Source of the DNA: Halomonas halmophila
GTDB lineage: Bacteria > Pseudomonadota > Gammaproteobacteria > Pseudomonadales > Halomonadaceae
Direction of reading: 5' to 3'
Assembly (NCBI RefSeq): GCF_006540005.1
Contig: NZ_BJOC01000030.1
Span: 1-64,000 of the forward strand
Length of the DNA stretch: 64,000 nucleotides
The translations under genes and the position numbers were made by a program. The notes beneath the pieces are model-generated. The model did no database searches. It worked only from the letters and a program-made list of their open reading frames with translations, and was not told the origin of the DNA. Position 1 is the stretch's first letter. Each line of letters opens with the position of its first letter. Below are positions 8,529-19,383 of the stretch, piece by piece.

Positions 8529-11363
8529 TCAGGCATAGTGACGCGTCTCGCCGGGGCCTTCCGGCAGATTGCTGATGCAGCGCCCGCACAGGTCGTCATG
8601 CCCGGCATGCAGGCCGACATCCGGGCGATGGTGCCAGCAGCGCTCGCACTTGTGATGTGCGCTGGCCGCCACGGCCACCCTGAGCCCCTCGAGTTCGGTG
8701 GCCTCAGCCGCGCTGCCCTCATTCAGCGGGGCCAGGTGCACTTCGCTGGTCAGCATCACGAAGCGCAGCTCCTCGCCCAGGCGGTTCAGCGTCTCGCGCA
8801 GCTCGTCATCCACGTAGAGCGTCACCTCGGCGGCCAGGTTGCCCTTGATGACCTTGGCATTGCGCGCGTCTTCCAGGCACTTGTTGACCGCCTGCTTGAC
8901 GTTGAGCACCCGCTCCCAGAAGTCGCGCCCCAGTTCGGCCTCGTCCTCCAGCACGCCCAGCTCGGTGTAGTACTCCTCGAGCAGCACGCTCGCGCCACCC
9001 GCTCCCGGGATGTTCTCGTGGATTTCCTCGGCGGTGAAGCTAAGAATCGGCGCTACCCAACGTACCAGCGCCTGGATGACGTGATACAACGCCGTCTGGG
9101 CACTGCGCCGCGCCACGGAGTCCGCCTGGGTGGTGTACTGGCGATCCTTGATGACATCCAGGTAGAAGCCACCCAGCTCGCGGGCACAGAAGCCGTGGAC
9201 CTCCTGATAGACATCCAGGAAGCGATACTCCTCGTAGGCCTCGGCGATGCGCGCCTGCTGCTGCGCGGCGCGGTCGACCACCCAGCGGTCCAGCGCCAGC
9301 ATGTCCTCGAAGGCCAGGGCATCCGTCGCCGGATCGAAGCCGTTGAGGTTGGCCAGCAGAAAGCGCGAGGTATTGCGGATGCGTCGATAAACATCGGCGG
9401 TGCGCTTGAGGATCTGATCGGAGACCGCCATCTCGCCGGAATAGTCCGTCGAGGCCACCCAAAGACGCAGGATGTCGGCGCCATACTGGTTCATGACCTC
9501 ATGCGGGTCGACCACGTTGCCCTTCGACTTGGACTGCTTGTGGCCCTTCTCGTCGACGGTGAAGCCATGGGTCAGCAGTTGCCGATACGGCGGATGGCCA
9601 TCGATGGCCGAGCCGGTCAGCAGCGAGGAATGGAACCAGCCGCGGTGCTGGTCCGAGCCCTCGAGGTACAGATCGGCACGCGGCCCCTGGTCATGCCCCA
9701 TGGGGTGAGAACCGCGCATCACGTGACGATGCGTGGTGCCGGAATCGAACCACACGTCCAGGGTATCGGTGACCTTCTCGTAGTCGCCGGCTTCGTCGCC
9801 CAGCAGCTCGGTCGGGTCCAGGCGGAACCAGGCATCGATACCCTCGGCCTCGACGCGCTGGGCGACCTCTTCCATGATCTCCACGGTGCGTGGATGCAGC
9901 TCGCCGCTCTGCTCGTGCAGGAAGAAAGGAATCGGCACGCCCCAGTTACGCTGACGCGAGATGCACCAGTCGGGACGATTGGCGATCATCGAGTGCAGGC
10001 GCGCCTTGCCCCAGGACGGGGTGAAGGCCGTCGCCTCGACACCGGCCAGGGCCCGGTCACGCAAGGTTCGGCCATCATGACCGGTCAGGTCCATGCCCAC
10101 GAACCACTGCGCCGTGGCGCGATAGATCACCGGCGTCTTGTGGCGCCAGCAATGCATGTAGCTGTGGGTGATCGGCTGATGCGCCAGCAGCGCCCCCGCT
10201 TCATCCAGCTGGGTGACGATCTGCGGGTTGGCCTTCCAGATCAGCTGGCCGCCGAACAGCGGCAGGTCATCCACATAGTGGCCATCACCCTTGACGATGC
10301 TGATGAAGTCCTGGAACTCGATGCCGTAGCGACGGCAGGACTCGAAGTCATCCACGCCGTGCACCGGCGCCGAGTGGACGATGCCCGTGCTGCCTTCCTC
10401 GACGGTGACATAGTCGGCCAGGAACAGCGGCGAACGACGCGCGTAGAGCGGATGCGCGAACTGGATCAGCTCGAGGTTCTGCCCCTGGGTGGTGGCCAGC
10501 ACCTCGCCCTGCAGGCCGAAGCGCTCCAGGCAGCTCTCGACCAGTTCCTCGGCCAGCAGCAGCAGGCGCTCGCCGACGTCGACCAGCGCATAGGTGACCT
10601 CGGGGTGCACGTTCAGCGCCTGGTTGGCGGGGATGGTCCAGGGCGTGGTGGTCCAGATGACCACGGCGGCCGGCTTGGCCAGTCCGCCCAGCCCGAAGGC
10701 CGCTGCCAGTTTGTCGTCCTCGGCGCAGGGGAAGGCCACATCGATGGCATCGGACTGCTTGTCGGCGTACTCCACCTCGGCCTCGGCCAGCGCCGAACCG
10801 CAATCGAAGCACCAGTTGACCGGCTTGAGCCCCTTGAACACATAGCCGCCCTCGACCAGCGAAGCCAGGGCGCGGATCTCGCCGGCCTCGTTGGTAAAGT
10901 CCATGGTGCGATACGGCTTGGCCCAGTCGCCGATCACCCCCAGGCGGATGAAGCTGTCACGCTGACCTTCGATCTGCTCGGCGGCATACTCGCGGCACAG
11001 CGCCCGCGCCTGATCCGGCGCCAGGTGCTTGCCGTGGGTGGTTTCCACCTTGTGCTCGATGGGCAGGCCATGGCAATCCCAGCCCGGCACGTAGGGGGCA
11101 TCGAAGCCCGCCAGGTTGCGCGACTTGACGATGATGTCCTTGAGGATCTTGTTGAGCGCATGACCGATATGAATGCCGCCATTGGCATAGGGAGGGCCAT
11201 CGTGCAGCACGAAGGGCTCGCGTCCCCGGCGTGCCTCGCGCAGACGATGATAGAGGTCCATGTCCTGCCACTGGGCCACCCGAGCCGGCTCGCGCTTGGG
11301 CAGCATGCCGCGCATCGGGAAGTCGGTTTCGGGCAGATTCAGAGTGTGTTTGTAGTCGCTCAT
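8529..11363 (-). CDS. ileS: Isoleucyl-tRNA synthetase
   Basis: Class I synthetase that charges tRNA-Ile and edits Val. The 944-residue protein shows the HIGH site ([11 protein letters not shown]), the CP1 editing domain, the tRNA-binding helical part and a C-terminal zinc finger with CERCWHH and CGRCISN. The second signature, normally KMSKS, reads KQSKS ([10 protein letters not shown]), so Met is replaced by Gln. Flanking residues align with ordinary bacterial IleS, so the enzyme is probably functional. The ATG at 11363 is chosen from the conserved [19 protein letters not shown] start. The gene follows ribF. Confidence 0.96.
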   Translation of the reverse strand: MSDYKHTLNLPETDFPMRGMLPKREPARVAQWQDMDLYHRLREARRGREPFVLHDGPPYANGGIHIGHALNKILKDIIVKSRNLAGFDAPYVPGWDCHGLPIEHKVETTHGKHLAPDQARALCREYAAEQIEGQRDSFIRLGVIGDWAKPYRTMDFTNEAGEIRALASLVEGGYVFKGLKPVNWCFDCGSALAEAEVEYADKQSDAIDVAFPCAEDDKLAAAFGLGGLAKPAAVVIWTTTPWTIPANQALNVHPEVTYALVDVGERLLLLAEELVESCLERFGLQGEVLATTQGQNLELIQFAHPLYARRSPLFLADYVTVEEGSTGIVHSAPVHGVDDFESCRRYGIEFQDFISIVKGDGHYVDDLPLFGGQLIWKANPQIVTQLDEAGALLAHQPITHSYMHCWRHKTPVIYRATAQWFVGMDLTGHDGRTLRDRALAGVEATAFTPSWGKARLHSMIANRPDWCISRQRNWGVPIPFFLHEQSGELHPRTVEIMEEVAQRVEAEGIDAWFRLDPTELLGDEAGDYEKVTDTLDVWFDSGTTHRHVMRGSHPMGHDQGPRADLYLEGSDQHRGWFHSSLLTGSAIDGHPPYRQLLTHGFTVDEKGHKQSKSKGNVVDPHEVMNQYGADILRLWVASTDYSGEMAVSDQILKRTADVYRRIRNTSRFLLANLNGFDPATDALAFEDMLALDRWVVDRAAQQQARIAEAYEEYRFLDVYQEVHGFCARELGGFYLDVIKDRQYTTQADSVARRSAQTALYHVIQALVRWVAPILSFTAEEIHENIPGAGGASVLLEEYYTELGVLEDEAELGRDFWERVLNVKQAVNKCLEDARNAKVIKGNLAAEVTLYVDDELRETLNRLGEELRFVMLTSEVHLAPLNEGSAAEATELEGLRVAVAASAHHKCERCWHHRPDVGLHAGHDDLCGRCISNLPEGPGETRHYA

Positions 11364-11373
11364 ATCCTGGGGG

Positions 11374-12402
11374 TCAGCCGTCATCAGGGTCGGCGGGCGA
11401 GCCCGCCGAGGAATCGGAAAACACGGCCTCGCGCGCCAGCGGCGCCGATGCCAGAGGGAGAGAATCGGCGCTCGCCGTCTCGGCAAAGAAACGTCGCGCC
11501 CGCGCCTGATCGGCACGAATCTCGGCCTTGAGCGCTTCGAGGCCATCGAATTTCAGTTCACCACGCAGCTTGGCGCAGGGCGTCACCGTCAGCCGCTGGT
11601 CATACAGCTCGCCCTCGAAGTCAAACAGATGCACCTCGAGCACCGGGCAGACGCTGCCCACCGTGGGACGCCAGCCGATATTCGCCACGCCATCGGCCGG
11701 GCGGCCGTCGGGCAGCTCGACCTTCACCGCATAGACGCCCTGCAGGGCCAGCGGCAACGGCGGCTGCGGCAGGTTGGCAGTGGGCACGCCGATGGTGCGG
11801 CCGAGCTGGCGGTCACGCACCACCCGGCCTGACAGCCGATACGGGCGTCCCAGCATGCTGGCGGCCTGCTGGAAGTTGCCACAGGCCAGCATGGTGCGTA
11901 CCCGCGTGCTCGAGACCCGCTCGCCGTCCAGCAGGAAGGTCCGCGTATGCTCGACCTCGAAGCCGGATTCCGGCCCGACGGACTGCAGCAGCTCGAAATC
12001 GCCCCGGCGGTCGCAGCCGAAGCGAAAATCGTCGCCGACCACCAGATGGCGTACGCCCAGCCCCTGCACCAGCACGCGCTCGATGAACTCCCGGGCCGTC
12101 AGGCTGCGCAGGGCGTCGTTGAACGGCAGGCACAGCACCCGGTCGGCCCCCAGCTCGTCGAGCCGGCGCACCTTGTCACGCAACCGGGTCAGTCGCGGCG
12201 GCGCCTGATCACCGGCGAAGAATTCCCGCGGCTGGGGCTCGAAGACCACTACCGTGACCGGCAGCGACAGCGCCCGCGCGCGCTCGAGCAACTGCTCGAG
12301 AATCGCCTGATGGCCGCGATGCACCCCATCGAAATTGCCGATGGTGGCCACGCAGCCACGGTGCTCGTCGCGCAGATTGTGCAACCCTCGAATCACTTGC
12401 AT
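11374..12402 (-). CDS. ribF: Bifunctional riboflavin kinase/FAD synthetase
   Basis: It makes FMN from riboflavin and FAD from FMN. The N-terminal nucleotidyltransferase domain has [13 protein letters not shown] with the HxGH-like site. The C-terminal riboflavin kinase domain starts near residue 185 with [12 protein letters not shown], includes GVPTANLP and ends with [14 protein letters not shown]. At 342 residues the tail carries a short non-conserved extension rich in Ala and Ser. It sits between murJ and ileS, the usual place. Confidence 0.95.
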   Translation of the reverse strand: MQVIRGLHNLRDEHRGCVATIGNFDGVHRGHQAILEQLLERARALSLPVTVVVFEPQPREFFAGDQAPPRLTRLRDKVRRLDELGADRVLCLPFNDALRSLTAREFIERVLVQGLGVRHLVVGDDFRFGCDRRGDFELLQSVGPESGFEVEHTRTFLLDGERVSSTRVRTMLACGNFQQAASMLGRPYRLSGRVVRDRQLGRTIGVPTANLPQPPLPLALQGVYAVKVELPDGRPADGVANIGWRPTVGSVCPVLEVHLFDFEGELYDQRLTVTPCAKLRGELKFDGLEALKAEIRADQARARRFFAETASADSLPLASAPLAREAVFSDSSAGSPADPDDG

Positions 12403-12555
12403 AGGCGATGTTCGCGCAGAGTCTGCATTGGTGGAAAACGTCCTCGAGCCGCAACCCGGTCGCCCGGGTTGGCCGGCCTTGCGTAAAGGGGTCGATTATA
12501 ACGGACCCGGCGCCCGCTGACAGCCGCGTTGATCCCGGGCCGGCCCTGCGTCTCG

Positions 12556-14181
12556 TCAGCTTTTCATGCGGAAATGGCGCAACCGCACGCCAGTGGCGGC
12601 CAACCAGGCGAAATACACCGCCGCACCACTGACCACCAGCAGGGCCATCCAGCCGGCACGCCACGGCAGCGACCAGGCCAGCCACTCACGCCACCCCGGC
12701 GCCAGCCAGGCCAGCAGCAGCCCCATGACCAGGCAGCCCCCCAGCAACTGCACGGCATAGCGGCCCCAGCCGGACTGAAAGATCATGATGCCGCGCCGGT
12801 ACAGCAGCGTACCCAACAGGCCGGCGTTGACCAGGCCCGACAGCGCCGTGGCCAGTGCCAGGCCGGCATGCGCCAGCGGCCAGATCAGTATCAGGTTGAA
12901 GACCATGTTGGCGGCCATGGCGATGATGCCGATGGTCACCGGAGTCTTGGTATCCTGACGCGCGAAGAAGCCCGGCGCCAGCACCTTGATCAACATGAAG
13001 GCCACCAGCCCCACCGCGTAGGCGCGCAGGCTCATGGCCGCCATCTGGATGTCGTGATCGGTCATCGCCCCATAGTGGAAGAGCGTGATCAACAGCGGCT
13101 CGGCCAGCACCACCAGCGCCAGTGCCGCCGGCAGGCCGAGCAGCAACACGGCGCGGATCGCCCAGTCGAGCATCTTCGCGAAATGCTCCGGCGACTGCTC
13201 GGCATGCCGCTTGGACAGGGCCGGCAGGATCACCGTACCGATCGCCACGCCGAACACCCCCAGCGGCAGCTCCACCAGGCGGTCGGAATAGTACAGCCAG
13301 GAGACACTGCCGGCCGCCAGCAGCGAAGCCAGCACGGTATCCAGCAGCAGGTTGACCTGTGCCACCGAGACCCCGAACATCGCCGGCGCCATCAGCTTGA
13401 GAATGCGCCGCACACCCTCATGGGCAAAGTTGGGCCATGGCTTTGGCAGCAGGCGCAGGCGCGCCAGAAACGGCACCTGAAAGGCCAGCTGTGCCGCGCC
13501 GGCGATCATCACGCCCCACGCCAGCGCCATGGCCGGCTCGCTGACCAGCGGCGTGAGCAGCATCGCCGCCCCCACCAGCGAGAGATTCAGCAACACCGGC
13601 GTGAAGGCCGGCACGGCGAAACGCCCCCAGGTGTTGAGCACGCTCCCGGCGAAGGCCGTCAGCGAGATCAGCAGCAGGTACGGAAAGGTCAGGCGCAGCA
13701 TGTCGGCGGTCAACGCCAGCTTTTCCGGGTCACGGGCAAAGCCGGGGGCAAAGCCCCAGGCCAGCCAGGGCGCGGCCAGCATCGCCAGGGCCGTGATCAG
13801 CAGCAGCACCGCCGCCAGGCTGCCGGCCACCGCATCCAGCAGCTCGCGCACCTCTTCCCGGGTGCGCTGGGTGGCATATTCCGACAGCACCGGCACGAAG
13901 GCCTGATTGAAGGCCCCCTCGGCGAACAGGCGACGCAGGAAGTTGGGCACCTTGAAGGCCACGAAGAAGGCATCCGCGCCCTGGCCCGCGCCAAACAGAG
14001 TGGCAATGACCATGTCGCGCACCAGCCCCATCACCCGCGACAGCATGGTCATGCTGCTGACGACCATGCCGGAGCGCATCAGGCCGCCGCGGCGCGGCGC
14101 CACCTGCTGGGCGGCGTCCTCATCGGCGGCCGGTTCGGTCGCCGGCTGCGTCGGCTCGGTGGGCGGTTGGGAATCAGTCAC
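12556..14181 (-). CDS. murJ: Lipid II flippase MurJ
   Basis: Polytopic inner-membrane protein of the MVF/MurJ family that flips lipid II during peptidoglycan synthesis. It has 541 residues with about 14 hydrophobic segments. Signature stretches include SSMTMLSRVMGLVRDMVIA, GAGQGADAFFVAFKVPNFL, RRLFAEGAFNQAFVPVL and FFARQDTKTPVTIG. A 30-residue polar Ala/Pro/Glu-rich N-terminal tail precedes the first membrane segment. It lies between the rpsT terminator and ribF. Confidence 0.95.
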   Translation of the reverse strand: MTDSQPPTEPTQPATEPAADEDAAQQVAPRRGGLMRSGMVVSSMTMLSRVMGLVRDMVIATLFGAGQGADAFFVAFKVPNFLRRLFAEGAFNQAFVPVLSEYATQRTREEVRELLDAVAGSLAAVLLLITALAMLAAPWLAWGFAPGFARDPEKLALTADMLRLTFPYLLLISLTAFAGSVLNTWGRFAVPAFTPVLLNLSLVGAAMLLTPLVSEPAMALAWGVMIAGAAQLAFQVPFLARLRLLPKPWPNFAHEGVRRILKLMAPAMFGVSVAQVNLLLDTVLASLLAAGSVSWLYYSDRLVELPLGVFGVAIGTVILPALSKRHAEQSPEHFAKMLDWAIRAVLLLGLPAALALVVLAEPLLITLFHYGAMTDHDIQMAAMSLRAYAVGLVAFMLIKVLAPGFFARQDTKTPVTIGIIAMAANMVFNLILIWPLAHAGLALATALSGLVNAGLLGTLLYRRGIMIFQSGWGRYAVQLLGGCLVMGLLLAWLAPGWREWLAWSLPWRAGWMALLVVSGAAVYFAWLAATGVRLRHFRMKS

Positions 14182-14251
14182 GAAGCACTTCCTCGCCGGA
14201 CCAGGCGTGATATCGGGTCGGCCATGCCGGCCACACGGCGCTCAGCCACAA

Positions 14252-14275
14252 AAAAACCGGCCGCAGCCGGTTTTT
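14252..14275 (-). terminator. Terminator after rpsT
   Basis: Stem AAAAACCGGC/GCCGGTTTTT with a 4-base loop and A/T tracts on both sides, so it could act on both strands. On the minus strand it lies about 50 bases past the rpsT stop and ends in a run of seven T. It isolates rpsT from murJ. Confidence 0.85.
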
Positions 14276-14326
14276 CGATGAGGCGAGCGCGAGAGGCTCG
14301 CGGCGCCTCATGGGCATCCGGCGCTA

Positions 14327-14593
14327 TTACGCGGCCAGGGCCTTGATGCGCTTGTTGAGGCGGCTCTTGATGCGAGCGGCCTTCTTCTTGGACAGCGCAT
14401 CCTTGTCGGCGATGCGGTCGATCACCGGCTGGGCCTGCTTGAAGGCATCCATGGCCTGAGCGTGGTCGCCGCCCTTGATCGCCTTGATGACCTTCTTGAC
14501 GTAGGTGCGAACCATGCTGCGCTGGCTGGCGTTATGGACACGACGCTCTTCTGCCTGACGGGCGCGCTTGCGGGCTTGCTTGCTGTTAGCCAC
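14327..14593 (-). CDS. rpsT: 30S ribosomal protein S20
   Basis: An 88-residue basic helical protein of the small ribosomal subunit that binds 16S rRNA. The family pattern is clear: [15 protein letters not shown], then [15 protein letters not shown] and [19 protein letters not shown] good ribosome site (CAAGGAG) precedes the ATG. It is a single-gene unit with its own terminator and lies divergently ordered before murJ as in related bacteria. Confidence 0.98.
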   Translation of the reverse strand: MANSKQARKRARQAEERRVHNASQRSMVRTYVKKVIKAIKGGDHAQAMDAFKQAQPVIDRIADKDALSKKKAARIKSRLNKRIKALAA

Positions 14594-14805
14594 TGACTGT
14601 CTCCTTGGAGAAAGTTGTCACCGCCGACTCGGGCGGTTGTAATAACATTTTGATCCAACAGGGATAATAAAGCTCCCCGTAGGCTTGGCCATCTGGCCGA
14701 TCACGCCGCTGGGCGCAATCGCTAACGGGCCGTGTCTGAGAGGATGGCGTATCCTATCATGCCGCGAATGAGCTTGCCAGCCTTGTCAAGTGCCGGCGCG
14801 AGGAC

Positions 14806-15945
14806 CTAGACAATGACCAGATTGTCGCGATGAATCAGCTCCGGCGACTCCATGTAGCCGAGGATCGACTCGATCCGGTGGCTGGGCTGACCCAGCAGGC
14901 GGCCCACTTCACCGGCGCCGTAGTTGATCAGCCCCTTGGCGATACGCTGCCCCTGCTCATCCACGCAGACCACCATGTCGCCGCGCACGAAGTCGCCCGA
15001 CACGCGCCGCACGCCCACCGGCAGCAGGCTGGAGCCGCGATCACGCAGCACCTTCACCGCCCCGTCGTCCAGGGTCAGGGTGCCGCGCACCTGCAGCTGG
15101 CCCGCCAGCCACCGCTTGCGCGCCGCCATCGGCGCCCGCTCGGGCAGCAGCAGGGTCCCCAGGCGCTCGCCGGCCAGCAGCCGCCCCAGCACACCCGGCT
15201 GACGCCCGCTGGCGATCACCGTGACCGCACCGGAACGCGCCGCCAGCCGCGCCGCCCGCACCTTGGTCGACATGCCGCCGCGCCCCAGGGCACCGCCGCC
15301 ACCGGCCATCGTCGCCAGGCGCGGATCATCCGCCCGGCCCTCGGCAATCAGGCCGGCATTCGGATCATGGCGCGGATCGGCATCGTACAACCCCTCCTGG
15401 TCGGTGAGGATCACCAGCGCATCGGCCTCCAGCAGGTTGGCCACCAGCGCACCCAGGGTATCGTTGTCGCCGAAACGGATCTCGTCGGTGACCACGGTGT
15501 CATTCTCGTTGACCACCGGCACCACCCCGAGCTCGACCAGGGTGCGCAACGCCGAACGCGCATTCAGGTAGCGCTTGCGGTTGGACAGGTCATCATGGGT
15601 CAGCAGCACCTGGGCCGTGGTCAGGCCATGTCGCCCGAAATGCCCTTCGTAACACTCGGTGAGGCCATTCTGGCCCACGGCCGCCGCCGCCTGCAGCGCA
15701 TGCACCTCGGACGGCCGAGTCTGCCAGCCGAAGCGCACCATGCCCGCCGCCACGGCCCCGGAGGAGACCAGCACCACCTCGACGCCCTGGCGATGCAACT
15801 CGGCAATCTCGTCGACCCAGCGACCGATCGCCGGCTCATCGAGCCCCCGACCGTCGTTGGTCAACAAGGCACTGCCGATCTTCACCACGACACGCCGCAT
15901 GCGCTTCAGCGCCTCGCGGTCAGGCACCTGTTCGAGATCGTTCAT
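14806..15945 (-). CDS. proB: Glutamate 5-kinase
   Basis: First enzyme of proline synthesis; phosphorylates glutamate with ATP and is usually inhibited by proline. The amino-acid kinase domain shows [38 protein letters not shown] and [12 protein letters not shown]-terminal PUA RNA-binding-like domain follows from about residue 280 ([22 protein letters not shown]-type end). The ATG at 15945 has GAGGAG; the TTG at 15963 is less likely. It is the last gene of rplU-rpmA-obgE-proB but is separated from obgE by a 143-base spacer with a repeat array. Confidence 0.95.
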   Translation of the reverse strand: MNDLEQVPDREALKRMRRVVVKIGSALLTNDGRGLDEPAIGRWVDEIAELHRQGVEVVLVSSGAVAAGMVRFGWQTRPSEVHALQAAAAVGQNGLTECYEGHFGRHGLTTAQVLLTHDDLSNRKRYLNARSALRTLVELGVVPVVNENDTVVTDEIRFGDNDTLGALVANLLEADALVILTDQEGLYDADPRHDPNAGLIAEGRADDPRLATMAGGGGALGRGGMSTKVRAARLAARSGAVTVIASGRQPGVLGRLLAGERLGTLLLPERAPMAARKRWLAGQLQVRGTLTLDDGAVKVLRDRGSSLLPVGVRRVSGDFVRGDMVVCVDEQGQRIAKGLINYGAGEVGRLLGQPSHRIESILGYMESPELIHRDNLVIV

Positions 15946-15981
15946 CGGCTCCTCGGTGTTCAAGATACGGGCTGCGGGCTA

Positions 15982-16061
15982 TAAGAGGTAAGAAGTAAGA
16001 AGTAAGAGGTAAGAGGTAAGAGGTAAGAGGTAAGATTCTCCTTCTTCCTTCTTCCTTCTTC
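15982..16061. repeat. Heptanucleotide repeat arrays in opposite orientation
   Basis: Seven units of TAAGAGG/TAAGAAG run without a gap from 15982 to 16030, followed by a degenerate eighth unit. After ten bases come three units of CTTCTTC (16041-16061). The second block is nearly the reverse complement of the first (GAAGAAG against TAAGAAG), so the transcript could fold on itself. The array lies in the spacer between the obgE stop and the proB start and does not break either gene. Two further TAAGAAG units occur at 60647-60660. Confidence 0.85.
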
Positions 16062-16088
16062 AGCGGAACCAGGCGCGCAGGCATTTTC

Positions 16089-17219
16089 TCAGGGTGCGTA
16101 CTCGACTTCGACGTCGTACTCATCATCATCAAAGTCATCGTCGTCATCGGCCCGCTTGCGCTTGCGACCCAGCCGCGCCTCGGCACGCGCCACCGCCTCG
16201 TCTTCCATGCGGCGCTGCTCGGTCAGCCAGCGGTGCACGGCCTGCACCAGCGCATCGGTGCCATCGCCGCTGATCGCCGAGACACGGAACACCGGCCCCT
16301 GCCAGTCGAGGCGCGCGACGATCTCGTCCGCCACCTTCTGACGCTCGTCTTCCGGCAGCAGGTCGAGCTTGTTGAGCACCAGCCAGCGCGGCCGCTCGGA
16401 CAGCGTGGGCGAGAACTGGCCTAGCTCATGGGCGATGGACTGTGCCGACTCGACCGGGTCGCTCTCGTCGAAGGGAGCCACATCGACCACATGCAACAGC
16501 AGACGGGTACGCGTCAGGTGCTTGAGGAAGCGCAGGCCGAGCCCGGCCCCATCCGAGGCACCCTCGATCAGGCCCGGCACATCGGCCATCACGAAATGCT
16601 CATACTGGCCCAGCTTGACCACCCCGAGATTGGGCACCAGGGTCGTGAAGGGATAATTGGCGACCTTCGGCTTGGCCGCCGACACCGAGCGAATCAGCGT
16701 CGACTTGCCGGCATTGGGCATGCCCAGCAGGCCGACATCGGCCATCACCTTCATCTCGAAGCGCAGATTGCGCCGCTCGCCCTCGGTGCCCGGCGTGGTG
16801 CGCCGCGGCGCCCGATTGGTGGACGACTTGAAATGAATGTTGCCCAGTCCGCGACGCCCGCCATGCGCCACCAGCACGACCTGACCGGCTTCGGTCACGT
16901 CGGCGATGACCTCGAGGGTATCTTCATCGATCACCGTGGTGCCCACCGGCACCTTGATGTGCAGGTCCTCGCCGGTGCGGCCGCTCATCTGCCGCCCCTG
17001 ACCCTGCTGGCCGTTCTGGGCCTTGTAGAAGCGCTGATACTTGAAGTCGATAAGGGTGTTCAGCGCATCGTCCCCGATCAGATGGACGCTGCCGCCATGG
17101 CCGCCATCGCCGCCATCCGGGCCGCCCTTGGGCACGTACTTTTCACGGCGAAAGCTCAGGCAGCCATTGCCACCCTTGCCAGCTTCCACGATGACCGATG
17201 CTTCGTCGACGAACTGCAT
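16089..17219 (-). CDS. obgE: GTPase ObgE/CgtA
   Basis: Essential ribosome-associated GTPase involved in 50S assembly and stress control. The N-terminal Gly-rich Obg fold ([38 protein letters not shown]) spans about residues 1-158. The G domain follows with [26 protein letters not shown] and NKLDLL. The tail after residue 345 is basic, then strongly acidic ([12 protein letters not shown]), as is common in gammaproteobacterial ObgE. It is in the conserved position after rpmA. Confidence 0.97.
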   Translation of the reverse strand: MQFVDEASVIVEAGKGGNGCLSFRREKYVPKGGPDGGDGGHGGSVHLIGDDALNTLIDFKYQRFYKAQNGQQGQGRQMSGRTGEDLHIKVPVGTTVIDEDTLEVIADVTEAGQVVLVAHGGRRGLGNIHFKSSTNRAPRRTTPGTEGERRNLRFEMKVMADVGLLGMPNAGKSTLIRSVSAAKPKVANYPFTTLVPNLGVVKLGQYEHFVMADVPGLIEGASDGAGLGLRFLKHLTRTRLLLHVVDVAPFDESDPVESAQSIAHELGQFSPTLSERPRWLVLNKLDLLPEDERQKVADEIVARLDWQGPVFRVSAISGDGTDALVQAVHRWLTEQRRMEDEAVARAEARLGRKRKRADDDDDFDDDEYDVEVEYAP

Positions 17220-17258
17220 TACCTATTCTCCCGGCGACTCATGTCGCCATGATACAAG

Positions 17259-17282
17259 AAGGCCCCGCCATGGCGGGGCCTT
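17259..17282 (-). terminator. GC-rich palindrome after rpmA, probable terminator
   Basis: A perfect 24-base palindrome with arms AAGGCCCCGCCA/TGGCGGGGCCTT, then TCTTGT on the minus strand. It lies between rpmA and obgE. It has no long T run, so it may only attenuate read-through into obgE and proB. Confidence 0.6.
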
Positions 17283-17393
17283 CCTGCGAGGAGCCTGACC
17301 TGGTCAGGTGAGCATAGCGAAGTGCACGCAACACGAACACCTTCCACCATCCAACGTCACCCGAACGGCGGCTCCCTAGAAGTCCGCGTCGCC

Positions 17394-17651
17394 TCAGGCA
17401 GAGACGATGCTCACGAACTTGCGGTTCTTCGGACCCTTGGTCTCGAACTTGACCTGACCCTCTTCCAGCGCGAACAGGGTGTGATCCTTGCCGATACCGA
17501 CGCCTGCGCCGGCGTGGAACTTGGTGCCACGCTGACGGACGATGATGTTGCCCGGAACTGCTGCCTGGCCGCCAAAGAGCTTGACGCCAAGGCGCTTCGA
17601 TTCGCTGTCGCGACCGTTACGGGTAGAACCCGCTGCCTTCTTGTGAGCCAT
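17394..17651 (-). CDS. rpmA: 50S ribosomal protein L27
   Basis: An 85-residue ribosomal protein near the peptidyl transferase centre. It shows [20 protein letters not shown], then [19 protein letters not shown] and the conserved [17 protein letters not shown]. It is co-directional with rplU, 34 bases downstream of it. Confidence 0.98.
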   Translation of the reverse strand: MAHKKAAGSTRNGRDSESKRLGVKLFGGQAAVPGNIIVRQRGTKFHAGAGVGIGKDHTLFALEEGQVKFETKGPKNRKFVSIVSA

Positions 17652-17685
17652 TGCAAATACCTCGCTCGTTCAGGGGATGGACCGC

Positions 17686-17997
17686 TTACGCGGAGATCCC
17701 GGTGATCTTGACTTCAGTGAACCACTGGCGGTGGCCCTTGCGCGTCATGCTGTGCTTGCGGCGACGGAACTTGATGATCTTGATCTTGTCACCACGGCCG
17801 TGGGACACGACCTCGGCGGAGACCTTGGCACCGTCGACGTTCGGCGCACCGACCGTGACGTCATCATCGTTGCCCACCAGCAGGACATCATCGAACTCGA
17901 TGGTGTCGCCGGTCGGCACTTCCAGCTTCTCGAGCTTGAGCGTCTGGCCTTCCTGAACGCGGTACTGCTTGCCACCGCTCTTGATAACTGCGTACAT
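17686..17997 (-). CDS. rplU: 50S ribosomal protein L21
   Basis: A 103-residue 23S rRNA-binding protein. The start [17 protein letters not shown] and the end [19 protein letters not shown] are diagnostic of the bacterial L21 family. The ATG at 17997 has GAGAGA upstream; an in-frame ATG at 18018 would add seven residues not seen in the family. It is the first gene of rplU-rpmA-obgE-proB and is divergent from ispB. Confidence 0.98.
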   Translation of the reverse strand: MYAVIKSGGKQYRVQEGQTLKLEKLEVPTGDTIEFDDVLLVGNDDDVTVGAPNVDGAKVSAEVVSHGRGDKIKIIKFRRRKHSMTRKGHRQWFTEVKITGISA

Positions 17998-18276
17998 GTG
18001 TCTCTCTCCAGGACTCATCAGGGGTTGGCTCTTCGTCGGCCTGCTTCGAGTGGCACCCCTCTTGGTACCATCTGACAGGGAGCGAGATGAGTGGGTCGCG
18101 GATTATAACGATGAAAGCCCGCACCTTCAACTGCCAGCAGCGCCGACCGGCCGCCCCCGGATCGGCACGCTTGACGCCCCACAGGGGGGCCCATAGCATG
18201 GCACTCAACGGATCACGCCGCCTGCCAGCGCGGCTCGTCATCCCCCTCTCATCGCACTGCCACGATTATTGCCCCC

Positions 18277-19278
18277 ATGCCAGCCACCACCGCGCCGACA
18301 CAGCTCAGCACGCCCGACACGCCCATCCACGCGGTGGTCGCCCACGACTTCGACGCCGTCAACCACACCATCCAGACCCAGCTCGCCTCGCGCATCCCGC
18401 TGGTCGAGGCCATCGCCCAGTACATCGTCGACAGCGGCGGCAAGCGCATGCGCCCGCTGCTGGTGCTGCTGGCGGCGCGCGCCCTGGGCTATGACGGCGA
18501 CAAGCACATCACCCTGGCCACCCTGATCGAGTTCATGCACACCTCCACGCTGCTGCATGACGACGTGGTCGATGAATCGCACCTGCGCCGCGGCCGCGCC
18601 ACCGCCAACGACGCCTGGGGCAACGCGCCCTCGGTGCTGGTCGGCGACTTCCTCTACTCGCGCTCCTTCCAGATGATGGTCGGCGTCGGCTCCATGCGCA
18701 TCATGGAAGTGCTCTCCGCCGCCACCTGCACCATCGCCGAGGGCGAGGTCCAGCAGCTGACCAATGTGGGCAACCCGGACGTCGACGAAGCCGCCTACTT
18801 CGAGACCATCCAGGGCAAGACCGCCATGCTCTTCGAGGCGGCTTCCCACTGCGGTGCCCTGATCGCCGACGCCACCCCCGAGCAGGAAGCCGCCCTGCAG
18901 GCCTACGGCCGCTACCTGGGGCTGGCCTTCCAGCTCGTCGACGACCTCCTCGACTACCGCGGCGACGCCACGGCCATGGGCAAGAACGTCGGCGATGATC
19001 TCGCCGAGGGCAAGCCCACCCTGCCGCTGATCCAGGCCATGGCCACCGGCACCCCTGAGCAGGCCAAGGTGATTCGCCAGGCGATCCGCCAGGGCGGCCT
19101 CGAGCGGCTCGACGAAGTGCTGAGCATCGTGCACGAGACCGGCGCCCTGGACTACACCCAGCGCCGCGCCGACGACATGGCCGACAAGGCCCTGGCCGAG
19201 CTCGACAAGCTGCCGCCCTCCGAGTACCGCGACCGCATGGCCATGCTCGCCCGACAGGCCGTCGACCGCCAGACCTGA
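18277..19278 (+). CDS. ispB: Octaprenyl diphosphate synthase
   Basis: Trans-prenyltransferase that makes the ubiquinone side chain from FPP and IPP. Both aspartate-rich motifs are present: LLHDDVVDESHLRRG near residue 84 and LVDDLLDYRGD near residue 220. GGKRMRPLLVLLAA and GEVQQL are also typical. The 333 residues fit. The ATG at 18277 lacks an obvious ribosome site, so the exact start within the first 15 residues is uncertain. It is divergent from rplU with a 279-base intergenic region in which I see no other feature. Confidence 0.94.
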   Translation: MPATTAPTQLSTPDTPIHAVVAHDFDAVNHTIQTQLASRIPLVEAIAQYIVDSGGKRMRPLLVLLAARALGYDGDKHITLATLIEFMHTSTLLHDDVVDESHLRRGRATANDAWGNAPSVLVGDFLYSRSFQMMVGVGSMRIMEVLSAATCTIAEGEVQQLTNVGNPDVDEAAYFETIQGKTAMLFEAASHCGALIADATPEQEAALQAYGRYLGLAFQLVDDLLDYRGDATAMGKNVGDDLAEGKPTLPLIQAMATGTPEQAKVIRQAIRQGGLERLDEVLSIVHETGALDYTQRRADDMADKALAELDKLPPSEYRDRMAMLARQAVDRQT

Positions 19279-19313
19279 CCCCCGCCGCCGGGGCACCACG
19301 GCGCAACAGGGGC

Positions 19314-19341
19314 TTGCACGCAGCCCCAAAAAACGTATAAT
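19314..19341 (+). promoter_or_regulatory. Sigma-70 type promoter of tRNA-Pro
   Basis: A -35 box TTGCAC (19314-19319), a 16-base spacer and a perfect -10 box TATAAT (19336-19341), about 43 bases before the tRNA. The GC-rich stretch just after the -10 (CGCATCCG) is compatible with a discriminator of stable-RNA promoters. Confidence 0.75.
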
Positions 19342-19383
19342 ACGCATCCGTTGTCGGCCGCAAGGCCAACAATCAAAAAGAAT

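Noticed and set aside
8412-11531. A 1039-codon open frame on the plus strand opposite ileS
   Set aside because: It is a shadow of the GC-rich ileS gene; its translation is rich in His, Gln and Arg and matches no family.
12529-14346. A 605-codon plus-strand frame opposite murJ
   Set aside because: It is antisense to a clear MurJ gene, with low-complexity Gln/His/Arg composition typical of shadow frames.
15982-16061. CRISPR-like array
   Set aside because: The units are contiguous heptamers without spacers and there are no cas genes, so this is a simple tandem repeat.
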